A stretch of 64,000 bases of DNA from Emmonsiellopsis sp. PD_33 (lineage: Eukaryota; Ascomycota; Eurotiomycetes; Onygenales; Ajellomycetaceae), in assembly GCA_032988165.1 (NCBI GenBank), contig JANTQF010000029.1:142653-206652 (forward strand), given 5' to 3'. The notes beneath the pieces are model-generated. The model saw only the letters and a program-made list of their open reading frames with translations. It made no database searches and was not told the origin of the DNA. Made by a program: the position numbers and the translations under genes. Below are positions 1 to 10,840 of the stretch, piece by piece. How positions within the stretch are numbered: position 1 is the first letter of the stretch; every line of letters begins with the position of its first letter.

Positions 1-1327
1 GCGCCACCGCCTCCACCGCTAAAGAAGTGATGTTGTTGCCGTTGGTTTATGGTCGCTCGTTGATGTATTACTATTTATTTCCCATCTTTCTCTCCTTGCT
101 TTTGGGTGGTGGGCGTGGATGGCGAACAGGCGTTACTCACGATCATGATGGGTTTGATATATTAGCGGTGCAGGGCATTCCTTTACAAGCAGGTTTAATC
201 CCAACGGATTATTGGATGTATATAGGACAATATAGCTACTTTATGACTGATTCCAAGAACATCCCGCAAGTGTCCGCATAGGCATGTTGCTTCCCTCAAC
301 CCCCTTGAAAGCTGGCCCATACCATAATTCAAGCATCATTTGCCTGCGCGCTGACTCCATTCGCACAAATATTCCCTTGGGCGGTATTTTATACACGTTT
401 CATAACCCCTGGCAAATGCTGTGATCTGCAGCAATATTTGACCCATCAACCAGCCTCACCGCCTGGTTCTTCCTCTGGTAAATGTCTCCGTACGGAGTAT
501 GCCATATATCAATGCTGCACGTACGCTTCTTTACACTTTAGGCTGCTTCGTCATTATTCCACCTTCAGCAGACCTCTTCCGCCCTGAGTTACATGGCACA
601 TGTGCAACCTAGATACGACCATATCAGCCCCGTCCCGGATTCCCATCTGGGTATCAATTTCCCGCCGAAGTTTTCAAACACGGCTCACAACCAACCATTC
701 TGACAGCTGGGCAGTTATTGACTCAGACATAGTGACGAATGCAAGCTCTCATGGCCTAGATGTCATGGATGTGTACGCAAAGGCCTACATTATCTAGCCA
801 GCCTTGCATCCTTGGCCGTTTGGGAATTGCGATTTCAGCTTGCTCCTCGACGCTATGTCGCTCCGGCTTGCGTGATAGGCAGGTTCGCTGGCACAATCAG
901 CACGTTTGTTTGCGAGCACACACACATATGTCTCCTTTTTTTATCCGCGCTGAATATTATGGTATTATTTAGACTTTCGATATTAGAGGGTTAATTCAGA
1001 ACGAAATTCCCTTTGGACGCAATGCAAGTTGTTCTTGCGCAATTTTAATCTTTTTTTTTCAATTTAATCAATCCTTCATTGCTTCTCTGCACAGTTAAAA
1101 GGGGCTAGGATTGCTCCTTTTCTAATCTATTTCTTTCAATCCGTCTCTGTTGCTGCCGTTTTCTATATCCGAGTAGGAAATAGACGTTTGCTCCCCTGGA
1201 ATACCACTTCTTTAAACCAATTGGCCTATATAAGCCATCTTTTACCGCAGTCCATCGTTGCCCCGGCCCATATCACATATATACCCTCTACCTGCCTTCC
1301 CCCCCCTATCTATATCCCAACAGCGCC
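1..1327. other. Intergenic, no gene seen
   Basis: I see no convincing coding exon on either strand: the open frames are short, lack family resemblance and overlap in several frames. A CCAAT box at 1217-1221 and a TATATAA at 1227-1233 sit about 100 bp before the next start codon. Confidence 0.5.
1217..1233 (+). promoter_or_regulatory. CCAAT box and TATA-like element of the UPF0643-like gene
   Basis: CCAAT (1217-1221) is followed directly by a TATATAA run (1227-1233), about 95-110 bp upstream of the ATG at 1328. The spacing suits a core promoter for that gene. Function is inferred from sequence only. Confidence 0.4.
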
Positions 1328-2129
1328 ATGGGCTCCCTCCCCCACGAACTCTCCCGGCCTGGACACCCCCTAAAGACCCCCGTCTACCACCACACCCTCA
1401 TAACCAGCGACTACGACGCCCTAAAGTTCCAAGCGGCCTCTTCCCTTCAACTCCAATCCAGCCAATCCACCTACCATCGCGCCACAACCACCTCCTCTCA
1501 CTTGATAACCTCCCCTTATAACCTCCCCGGCCACCTACTAGACCTACACACCCTCAACATACCCAACCAGCTCCTCGCCAAAGCGCTCACAGTCCTCAAA
1601 CCAATTCGCCCCGACTACGCTACAGCACCATACACCGAATCATTCAACTGGGATTATGTATTCGAGGTGCTGCGTGAGCTTGCGAAAGAGGAAGGATATG
1701 AATGGGCCACGCAGTCATTTTACGTAGTGACATTCCGGTCGGTGTTGTCCGGGAGCGCGGATCTGGAAAGATTGACTGAGCTGGATGCGCATTCGCATGA
1801 GGAGGCGACGGTTAGTGGTGGGTTGTTGAAGTATTGGTTCGGTACGAAGGATGGGGAGAGGAGGAATCTGGCGAGTTGTATGTTGTATTCCCCCCTATTC
1901 TTTACTTCTTTTTTTTTTCGGGATGAATTGTATGCTCATGCTGGAATTGGTGTTAGGTATATGGCGGAGTAGAGACGATGCAAGACTTGGTGGATTGGGC
2001 CCATGGCATAAACAGGCTAGGGCGGCGGCGCGGGAATTGTATGAGAAGATCGAGTTCACGACGTTGAGGTTGGTTATTGATGATGGCGCGAAGAGTTGGG
2101 AAATGACGACTTGGGAGGATGCGGAATAG
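1328..2129 (+). CDS. UPF0643-like conserved fungal protein
   Basis: Two exons, 1328-1877 and 1957-2129, joined across a 79-nt intron (GTATGT donor, TTAG acceptor, phase 1), give about 240 residues. The intron is needed because the first frame otherwise reads into a polypyrimidine stretch and stops. The N-terminal 60 residues are rich in Ser, Thr, Pro and His. The middle holds a YTESFNWDYVFEVLR-type segment, and the C-terminus carries DDARLGGLGPWHKQARAAA and ends in an acidic WEDAE. The pattern resembles the fungal UPF0643 family (S. pombe PB2B2.08), for which I know no biochemical role. No signal peptide or membrane segment is visible. The start ATG has a good context (gccATGG). Family assignment is from recognition, not a search. 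Confidence 0.7.
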
Positions 2130-3142
2130 GCTTTTTTCCTGTCCACTCGCGTTTGGGATATGTTGAGAGCGTGTGGAAGACTGTATAGGATATCTGGTTA
2201 GTAAACGTTCTGTTATTTGGTGTTTGGAGCAAATAAAGAGGTTTCAAATATAACGGCTCTATAGAATGGTTCTTGATAGAAAATATTTCTTCGTCCCCTT
2301 GATTCCTTTCCATTTCTGAACTAGGATAGACATTCAGATCCAAATGAAGGGGAAGAAAGAATCCATCTAAAGAGGGGTACCTGGAGATACTTACCCTGCA
2401 CAATGAGTTGATATTCATCCACACTTGCATTCCCCAAGGCCGTCTCTGCTGACAAGCAATGCCCAAGGAAGATATTGGCTGAAAAGCAGAGATGCCGGTC
2501 CATCTTTTTACTAGAGTGGATCTAGAAGGACTGCAATCCTCAAATAAGAAAAAGAGAAATCGAAGAGAACGGCCACAACTCAAGATTCCTATCATGAACT
2601 CAACTTGGTTATTATCGACTGCATGGGCAAACTTAGTCTCTATCGACCGGACAGCATGGAAGTGCAAAACTGTATTTAATAGGACAAAGTCTTCTTGAGC
2701 GTGGCTTTTTGCTGACCACCGCGAGGCACAATGAGCATACTGATAATGCTGGGATTATAGAAGCTCTCATTCTCATTCATAGTTGAATGAGATGTCTGGA
2801 CCAATACCGGGATCATGTCTGTCTTGATTATATGCCCTGTCATAGTAGGGAGTTTTGATGCTCGGTGCCAGCTTGGCTGATAAAAGCATACATATCTTGT
2901 CAGGCAAGCGATTAATCATGCTGATTGCGTGATATTGCGGGATACCGGTAATTCAGACGCAGAGCTAGACGGTCGTTGCTCGAGTCCATGGCAAACAAGA
3001 ATTTGGAGAGGCTCCAAACGACAAAACTGGCCAAGTGAAAGCAAGCAAGGAATGATTTCTTGATGGACGGTGCTTCAAGGGAAAACACGCCACGTTGAAC
3101 TGCCGCAAAAATGCGTCGAAGTTCGGTCGTATGAGAAGGCTA
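2130..3142. other. Intergenic, no gene seen
   Basis: Between the UPF0643-like gene and the fold-back element I find only overlapping short frames without spliced continuity or family resemblance. Confidence 0.5.
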
Positions 3143-3182
3143 TAATCGTGCCTTTGCTGTTTCACCCACTTCTCCCGTTGTG

Positions 3183-3275
3183 GGTGCGCCACACCGATAC
3201 AATAAAAACACCGATACAATAAAAAGTGAGACTAGGTACCTTTTGTATGGGGAACACATATAAAAGGTACCTATT
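3183..3275 (+). repeat. Left inner inverted arm, copy 1
   Basis: Starts GGTGCGCCACACCGATAC and contains two tandem-like CACCGATACAATAAAAA units followed by AGTGAGACTAGGTACC. It is the near-perfect complement of 3598-3686. Confidence 0.85.
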
Positions 3276-3597
3276 TTCAATTTTCAATTTTTTCATGATT
3301 TCTCAACCACCACACAAGATATAGATTTCATACTTCAGCAGGAATATCTAAAAGCTATAAGAAATATGTTTATTTAAATAAATCTAAGATTTTCTTGTTC
3401 ATTTTCATTTTTTCTATTTTTAGGCACAGTTTTAGTGTATTTTCAGTTTTATCCCAATCTCAAGAGAATAACCAATTTTTAATAGATTCTATTAATACTA
3501 TCATATTCACTAGGATTCAGTGTATGTTCTATTCCAATATGAGCTTCATATCTGGTGTGGTGGTTGAGAAATTAATTTTTTTAAAAAAATCAGAATA

Positions 3598-3686
3598 AGT
3601 ATCTTTTATATGGGGAAGCCATATAAAAGGTACCTAGTCTCACTTTTTATTGTATCGGTGTTTTTATCGTATCGGTGTGGCGCACC
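3598..3686 (-). repeat. Right inner inverted arm, copy 1
   Basis: Complement of the left arm; it differs by a GATACGATA for GATACAATA change in the outer unit and small changes near the GGTACC. Confidence 0.85.
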
Positions 3687-3728
3687 TAGAAGGTGGGACT
3701 GAGAGGTGCAGCAGTGAAGGCACGATTA

Positions 3729-4813
3729 GAGTTGAAAGAACTAGTAGCTACTAGTATCATGATAAGTCTGAAGTCTGCAGCTTTTTGAGCGGTTGTTTTA
3801 TTCTTCGTCAGTCAACATTGCCATGACTGCCAGTGGTCTTCACTTTGCCAACAGTACTTAGTAGTAGCACAATTTGTCTCTCCTCGCAGCTCACGAGAGG
3901 AATGATGGCATCTGACAATCAGCCTCGGTCATCTTTTGAGGTTATTACCAGCCTTGGACCATTTTGGCCACAGCATCACCCCTAAGGCTGGCGACGATTG
4001 TCCACTTATCAGATAGTATTACACTATTAATGCTCACGGTCAACGGGACAATCCGGGGTCACAGCGAGATCTCGGATCATAGTTTCTCCGACTTGGATAG
4101 ATTGTCGCAGGATCCTCCTAGTATCAATAGGGCAGCATTCCTCTACACCGGGTCTTTGGAGCCCGGCTCATTGCTTCTCTCCACCTCAATTACGAGCTTG
4201 CCAAGATGGCAGCAATTGTGGGATACATGCAAGATTCCCTCTTCTCCCCAAAGGGTCATTCCGTTGACGGTCGACTGCGATCATGACCTCCGGAAATTCC
4301 CATGGAAACTGCCTTAGGACCCGTGGCGTGGAGGTGAACAGCGAGAAACACTGGGCCGAAGGGATCTCTCCGCCTGAATTGGTATCACGATTGAATTCAA
4401 CAGTCAAAGGTTGTGTCCTTGGATGTCCGCAAATGTCCCCGTTCACTACTCCGACCAACGGGCAAGGCCTCATATGCTGAGGAAGTGGTATGCGGTATTA
4501 TCCTTCTCGCCACACCGGGGAAGTAAGTTCAAGGACGAGTCTTTATGACGTGAATTATCTTGCTCGGATTCAGGCCATTACCTGCTCTCTTAAGTGCCAG
4601 TGTTTTATCAGTCGGGAAAGACCATTTCGTTACCTTCCGATGGCCTGCTTTGTGTTGCAGTATATAAACACTAGAATCTTCCCAGTTTTGAGGCTTAAAG
4701 GTTTGCAACGAACCTTTCTCTTCGTCTACCATCTACCCTTGGCTGTCTCGTCTTTATTTTTCTATACAAGTTCTTCCTCTGGCTCCCATTGTGGGACCCC
4801 CCCCCAGTCAGTC
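3729..4813. other. Intergenic and 5' region of the vWA gene
   Basis: No convincing gene. The only signal is a TATATAAA at 4661-4668, about 150 bp upstream of the ATG at 4814, which could serve as its TATA element. An open frame runs in phase into the vWA gene from further upstream, but it has no recognisable sequence and I did not use it for the start. Confidence 0.45.
4661..4668 (+). promoter_or_regulatory. TATA-like element of the vWA gene
   Basis: TATATAAA about 146 bp before the chosen ATG; position is compatible with a 5' leader of roughly 100 nt. Inferred only. Confidence 0.35.
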
Positions 4814-6809
4814 ATGTCTGAGGATGACTTTGTGCACGTCGCGTTGCCCATACGTACGCATGAGCAGCATTGTATGTCCATCGTCGAAAATCCAAGCCGA
4901 AAGAATGGAGTCAGGGTGCAATTACATCCACTCCCAGACCAAAATTCTATGCTAGTATCTATTTCCCCTCCCCAAGAGCCTGAACAATACAATTCCCAAG
5001 AGCTTGAACAAGACAATTCCCACGAATCTGTCGATATAGTTGTGGTGTGGGACGCATCTAGCAGCATGGAGGAGCGTGCTCCTCTTCATACAGCCGAGCC
5101 GGGTGAACAAGTGGAAACAGAGTTAACAGCCTTCGATCTGTCAAAGCATGGTACCAGAACAATGATTAGTACTCTCAACGAGAAGGACCGTCTTGGGATT
5201 GTAATTTTTGCAAAATATGCAGAGGTTGGTTTCTACTAATAACTGATTTTAATCCTTGATAATGGTGTTGCTAATTGTGTACATCTAGGTCGTATACGAG
5301 TTGTCATACATGAACGAGAAGAATAAGAAGGAAGCATTGGAAGTTGTTGAAAGATTACAGACACGTCGCCTGACAAATCTCTGGGACGGCTTGAAGCTGG
5401 GCTTTGACATGTTGGGCAAGGCAGAGCCAATACCCCAAAATGCTCAAGCTCTTTATGTTCTAACAGATGGTATGGATAAGCCCTTTCATGCGATTTTACA
5501 TTAGGTTCCTTTTTACTCACAATTGTGCCTAGGAGCGCCGAGTTATGGATGCCCAGAGGAACGCTACGTTGAGAATCTGCGACCAATTCTGCAGAAAATG
5601 AAAGCGCCTCAGCCTTTGATTCACACTTTCGGGCTTGGTCGATACGTTAATTCTGGATTGTTGCAGTCTATTGCTGAAGTGGGGGCCGGAAGATACGCAT
5701 TCATCCCTGATTCTGGAATGATCGGTAAGTTTAAGCTAATCCCCCTTCCATGGTATAAAGTGCTTATATCGGTTCTAGGTACTGTCTTCAACCATGCTGT
5801 TGCAAACCACTTCACTACTTTCGCCACGCACGCCAAAGTAACACTCCTTTGCTCAGACTCTGTTGAGTTAACCCAAGATGAAGGGAGTAAAACAGGTATA
5901 GAACTAGTCGAAGTCGAAAACAAGGGCAAGGACCTTACGATGACAATTGGGACCCTCCAATATGGGCAATCGCGAGACATAATTGTCCGCGTGAAAGGTG
6001 CAATTGGGCCAAACACTACTATTCAGCCCTCATTGACATACTATTCTTGGGGAACTTCCACCTCTATCATTTCTGATGAGACATTACTTTCCCAGGCCCA
6101 AACGCTCCCGGCTCATGTTTGCTCGTTCCATGAGTTTCGTGCTCTCATTTGCAAATTTCTGAGAAGGTTATACACAAAAGAATCCGATTTTGGGTATACG
6201 AGGCTGGAACGGCATTACAACCGCAGAGCAGAATTCGACAACATTATCAAGGAGATGGAAGAAGCTGGATATACCGACGAAGCAAATGCTAGGCTTTTGA
6301 GGGATCTTGCTGGACCTAAACCGGGAGGCCATGTTGCTCTTGCCCTCAGCAAAGAGAATTTTTACAGATGGGGCAGGCATTACTGTGAGTACCTCCGAAC
6401 GTGACTACGAGCTGTGTCTCCATGCTGATCCTGAATGTTATATATAGTATTATCCTACCTTAACGGGCATACTCACCAGGTCTGTAACTCCTTCGAAGAC
6501 CCTGGACCGCCTGGACATGGAGAAAAGGAGTCATATTTCAACCGTTGCCGCAGCGAGCTTCACGAATGTTTCGACACTTTGCCCACACATAAGCCGGTAA
6601 GAATCAAGAAGAGAGCACACGACGGTTCAATCACGATTTCCGAGACCCATTCCATGGCTTCATACAATGAACGTTCCACGACGATTTGGAATTCAACCCT
6701 AATAAATCAGACTCCGCCGGCCAAGCGACGGTGCGTCCACTGGGAACCTACGTCGGGAGACAAAATCACGGACTCTGGACGGGAACTAGATGCGCCAGGA
6801 CGGTCTTAG
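4814..6809 (+). CDS. von Willebrand factor A domain protein
   Basis: Five exons (4814-5224, 5289-5469, 5533-5724, 5779-6384, 6448-6809) splice with consistent phase to 583 residues. The vWA domain covers roughly residues 70-290. Its metal-ion-dependent adhesion site is visible as DASSS (about 79-83), the threonine of RRLTNLWDG, and the aspartate of YVLTDG. After it comes a beta-rich region (HAKVTLLCSDSVELTQ) and an alpha-helical C-terminal part with a WGRHYLLSYLNGH segment. These resemble the fungal proteins usually named von Willebrand and RING or U-box finger proteins, but I see no RING or U-box here. The last 100 residues are basic and probably disordered (AKRRCVHW). There is no signal peptide, so it is probably intracellular and likely a protein-binding scaffold. 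The start is an ATG after a polypyrimidine leader; an in-frame extension upstream is possible but unsupported. Confidence 0.8.
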
Positions 6810-7899
6810 CCATCGCCATGAATAATGCCACTCTTTGCACTATCGGATCTCTCTTGATTACTTCGTGGCATCCAATGGAGGTACAGGATCTGTTTTGATG
6901 TTCCCCATCGACGTATCAAATAAGACTATCTCCTCTGGCCCTTCACTCCGTGTTCCTTGACCCGAGTTCTGATCTCCAGATGCATACTCTATTATGGTTG
7001 GAGAATAAGTGTGCATCTCTCTCGGACACTACATTCAACCAGGAATGGAGGACTAGTCTGAGTCGCGGAAGATGTCGTCATTCTCGAAATATGACGGACA
7101 ATACACTAGCTACTTGTTTGGTAGCCTGTTAATCAACTCAGGGGAGTTTATTTCCTGGTGGTAAAAGGCCTGAGTCATGAATTATGATACATTTCCTAAT
7201 GTTATTTATCCAGATTGACCCTATTTATTATGTACGCACAAGAATTGTTATCTCTATAAACAACATCTAGACTGTTATGCCTTAGTTTTATTTCCAAATC
7301 CAAATAGTTTCACTTTCTGACAGCTATAGTCTTCCGGGGGCAAGTGGACTGACATGAAGAGCATTACTCCTGTGATTCTAAATATCTTCATAGCTGTTCC
7401 CTCCCCAATTTAAAGAGCCACGTCGAGTAGAGCATTTCTACATACGGGGGGAAAGATCCTATGTCTGAGAATGGACGTACGCAGTGAGCCAAAGGATATT
7501 TTGTTTATGGATACGCAGGCTCTGGGAAAGGTATGAGTAGCCAGAATGGGAAAACCTCCCTTGAACTGAGTTATCTGTGACTTCTGAATTTGTTACTGGG
7601 TGGATCCTGATCAGGTCAATGAATGTATCTGGTGAATGCTTAAGATTATATGGTAAGGAATTGAGATTTTAGAAGCGAAACAGTTGTTTAAACACAGTTG
7701 TTTAAACGATACACAAATCAGTAACTTCATTTATTTATTATTGACACGCCACTCCCATCCTAAGGGTATGCGGTTCTTCCACCCATAAACTGCCGTGAAA
7801 GCCCTTTGATCATACAATCCACTCACCTCAGCCAGCGTTTTAATATCCATCACACCATATTCTCCTTATTTCTCATAAGGGCATAACCGCCCGCCCTAG
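6810..7899. other. Intergenic, no gene seen
   Basis: Only short frames. A 14-bp direct repeat (ACAGTTGTTTAAAC) occurs twice in tandem near 7680-7708, and AT-rich sequence follows it. Confidence 0.5.
7680..7708 (+). repeat. Short tandem duplication
   Basis: ACAGTTGTTTAAAC is present twice without spacer. It is a local duplication of unknown significance in the spacer downstream of the enolase-like gene. Confidence 0.6.
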
Positions 7900-9566
7900 T
7901 TACATAGTGTGAGCTGTTCTTAAATGTGAACCGGCGTATAAACAGGGCTCGCCCGCAGCCTTGAGCTCTGCCTCGATATCCATGAGGCGGTTATATTTTG
8001 CGACCCTTTCACCACGGCATGGAGATCCAGATTTCAAATGTCCAGTTCGTAAACCAACTGTTAGATCTGCGATGAAATCGTCGACTGTCTCGCCAGACCG
8101 ATGTGAGACGAAGACACTCCATCCAAAAGAAAAGGCCTTATTTGCCCTATTCTAGCATTTTAGTATGCTAATAGATCTCTGAAGGAAAGGGGCAAAATTG
8201 GAAAACGTACGCGGCCATCGCCTCCGTAACTGTGCCTATCTGATTTACTTTGAGAAGCATAGCATTGCATGCATTCTTCTTCTTTGCTTCCTGCACCCGT
8301 TCCACATTTGTCACCAGGAGGTCGTCACCGACTAACTCAATGCTGCAGTCCTTGTTAAAAGAGGACCAGCTGGTCCAGTCGTCCTCAGCAAAGGGGTCTT
8401 CGAGAAGTATGATGGGGTATTTTAGCATTAACTGGTGGTAGAGTGTCTGTAGCTGATCGTATGTCTTGGCGTCGGACGTCTTCGTCTTGAAACCAATGTC
8501 GTATCTCCCATCCTTGAAGAATTCGCTCGATGCTGGATCTATAGCGTACTTAATCTTGCCTGTGTATCCGCATTCATCCACGGCAGCATCGAGAAGGTCT
8601 AGAGCTTCGTGTGGTTGGGATATCGGAGGGGCGAAGCCTCCTTCGTCTCCAATTCCAGTGGCTTTATTTGACCGTATTAGATATCTTGATAATCCAAGAG
8701 ACGGAATTAAGCAAATTAACAATTATACATACCAGACGGGCCGAACTTCTTCGTGATGACCTTTTTGAGTTGGTGGTACACTTCAGCTCCCATACGAATA
8801 GCGTGTTCCATAGACTCAGCGCCAACAGGTGCAATCATGAATTCCTGAAACGCCATGGTATTTCCCGAATGCACACCACCATTTAGAACGTTGAAGAACG
8901 GAACTGGCATGACGTAGGGTGATCTCGCATCTGACTCCCTCCGAAGGAACTCGTACAAGGGTAATCCCTGTAAAGGGAATTAGCAAAATGTTTCCGTAAC
9001 CCAAACTCCCAGTCTCCGCGCCGCAGACATACCGCATGAGCCGCGCCAGCCCTTGCACAAGCCATGCTAACCCCCAACAATGCATTTGCGCCTAGCCTGC
9101 TCTTATTCTTCGTCCCGTCAAGCTCTTTCAGAAAAGCATCTATCTTCTTCAGGTCTTTGTCCAAATTAAACCCCTTTTCTATCAAGGCGGGGGCAATCTC
9201 TTTCTCCACGTTCTGGACGGCGGTATTAACTGATTTCCCCTCATAGAGGGATTTATTGCCGTCTCTGAGTTCAACAGCCTCGAGCTTGCCCGTGGAGGCC
9301 CCAGATGGAACGAGAGCGCGGAACGTGCCTAATTATCTTTAGTATGATGTACATTGGGGTTTGGGAATATGTAGAATAAATTGACCTTGATCTGTAGTCA
9401 GATCTACCTGCACCGTCGGGTTGCCTCGCGAATCTAGCCGTTGGGCGGCTTTGATAGAACGAATCATTGCGGATAGATTAGGCCGACTGCTCTGTAAATA
9501 GCAAACAACGTGTTAGATATCACGGAACTTGAAGAAATAACTGACCCTCCAAGTAGAAAGAGACAT
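7900..9566 (-). CDS. Enolase paralogue (phosphopyruvate hydratase), divergent
   Basis: Six exons in coding order (9566-9546, 9491-9386, 9328-9033, 8967-8733, 8661-8211, 8146-7900) give 451 residues, against about 438 for a standard fungal enolase. Enolase interconverts 2-phosphoglycerate and phosphoenolpyruvate in the cytosol. Visible signatures in order: LDSRGNPTVQVDL, VPSGASTGK (active-site loop serine), NVLNGGVHSGN, QEFMIAPVGA, GIGDEGGFAPP, YAIDPASSEF and LLEDPF (metal ligands), LVGDDLL, LLKVNQIGTVTEA (catalytic lysine), VSHRSGET and GSPCRGERVAKYN. Departures are GGVHS for the usual GGSHA, and GETVDDF for the usual GETEDTF. The 8146 acceptor was chosen because it alone restores the frame. 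The 7-codon first exon is the least certain part; translation could start at the later ATG (MIRSIKAAQ). It is probably a second enolase beside the canonical one. Confidence 0.88.
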
Positions 9567-10429
9567 CTATATTGATGGCTCCGCAAACTCAATTCAAACA
9601 TGATGCTTCTTTGACGTCATGGAATCGCCCAGCCCCAGCTTTTCCAGACACAGGCCATAAATACTATAAAAGTATAACTGATACTGAGTGAGTACCGTCG
9701 CATAGCTTGTATGGTTACCAGAAGCTGCCACAGGAAACCCACAGGCTGGTCTTAAACAGAACCAGAGGCACGATGCAATACTCCCTGGAGTAGAATTAAT
9801 TAGGGTTAGGGCTATGAGAGCCTAGTGCTGACTCATCCGAGCTAGGCTGCTTGTCTTGGCGCGGTGCGCTGTTCGCACGTGGACGTCAAGCCTCCATTAC
9901 CGCGACCAACATAATTTCCGACAGCGTTCATTATTCAGTAAGTCGATACTCCGTACTGATGCCTGAGACCTTGAAATGACTAGGCTAACTTGTCTCTTTA
10001 AAGGCTCGTGAGAGAAATAAAGTATGTATGACATTTGATATTTTGAACTGCCACCTCAATTGCTCAAGACCGCGGTTCCTAAAAGCGTGTCCTACGGAAA
10101 TCACACAGCACTTCAGGCAGGAAGAATATAGTCAGAAATACGAATGGATTCTCTATGCAAGCTGACTCTATATAAACAGAAATGGAAGAAGAAAAGAATT
10201 ATAACAAAACCAGGTTGGAAAAGGAGTGTGATGCACCAATGCTAACCCCCAGAGTCTTTTCATCGACGGCGCCGAAGCAAATAGCGCCGCATATTATGAG
10301 GAAAGCCCAGATGCCGTTTCCCTGGCTTTTAACCACGCAATGATGCCAAAATGCCGAACAAACGAAATATGAATGCAAATGCAACTAATAATGCTCAATA
10401 ACGCGCGGATGGTATGCGGATATGCTCAA
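9567..10429. other. Intergenic, no gene seen
   Basis: Upstream of the enolase-like gene and downstream of the small secreted-protein gene. It contains two adjacent TTAGGG hexamers near 9800, too few to be called an interstitial telomere tract. Confidence 0.5.
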
Positions 10430-10840
10430 TTAATCGGTGGTCTTTGCGCAGGCGATCCTGTAGTTCTTCAAGGTAATAGGGGTGGCGGCGTCGGGATTGC
10501 CATCCAAATCAGCGAAGGTGGCTCTGTCGGTGAGCTCGACCAGCACATCGTCGTATATGCCGACAAATTCGCACCGGACGTCGGCAACGAAGTCGGTCAG
10601 TTGGGTGCTGGATGCAAATGCATCCCCTTCAGTAATGATGGGCGTGCCGGCGAAGACCTCAATAATTGGTCTCTTGACGTAGTCGAGAGGGATGGCCTTG
10701 GAGCTGCTGAGCCCCGTCTGGTCGTTGGTGAGCTGGACAGTCACATGGGTGACATCCCTTGCGGTGATGATGGGAGCAGTGGGCAGGGCAGAGATGGAGG
10801 TGGCGAGGAGGCCGAAGACGAGAGCAAGAGAGGAATGCAT
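10430..10840 (-). CDS. Small secreted protein, function unknown
   Basis: A single exon encodes 136 residues. It opens with a classic signal peptide (MHSSLALVFGLLATSISALP, hydrophobic core about residues 4-17, likely cleavage after SAL or ALP). The mature part is about 117 residues, acidic, with only two cysteines (DVRCEFV and YRIACAK) that could form one disulphide. It has regular beta-strand-like alternation (HVTVQLTNDQTG, ITEGDAFASSTQLTDF). I do not recognise a named family. The ATG is preceded on the coding strand by a leader running toward 11050 that is rich in CAA and CCA triplets. The likely destination is the wall or medium. An effector-like or antigen-like role would be speculation. 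Confidence 0.75.
   Translation of the reverse strand: MHSSLALVFGLLATSISALPTAPIITARDVTHVTVQLTNDQTGLSSSKAIPLDYVKRPIIEVFAGTPIITEGDAFASSTQLTDFVADVRCEFVGIYDDVLVELTDRATFADLDGNPDAATPITLKNYRIACAKTTD

Larger units (their letters stand above)
3143..3728. mobile_element. Fold-back / MITE-like element, copy 1
   Basis: The 586-bp segment is bounded by inverted TAATCGTGCC (3143) and GGCACGATTA (ends 3728). Much stronger inverted arms lie inside: 3183-about 3275 against about 3598-3686, starting GGTGCGCCACACCGATAC on both strands. Each arm holds a direct duplication of CACCGATACAATAAAAA (one unit slightly changed in the right arm) and a GGTACC next to an ATATAAAAGG motif. Further in, a third pair (CTCAACCACCACAC and its complement) also matches, so most of the element could fold on itself. 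There is no transposase frame. A related copy lies at 16135-16774. No clear target duplication can be read, so exact ends are uncertain by a few bases. It is non-autonomous by inference. Confidence 0.8.

Noticed and set aside
27..281. An 84-codon open frame at the left edge
   Set aside because: No family resemblance, no splice continuation, and hydrophobic composition typical of T-rich non-coding DNA.
3143..3728. Interpreting the fold-back element as a solo LTR
   Set aside because: The two ends are inverted, not direct, repeats, and no TG/CA ends or 5-bp duplication is seen.
9796..9812. Two adjacent TTAGGG hexamers
   Set aside because: Two telomere-type units occur by chance in a genome this size; no further repeats or degenerate flanks are seen.
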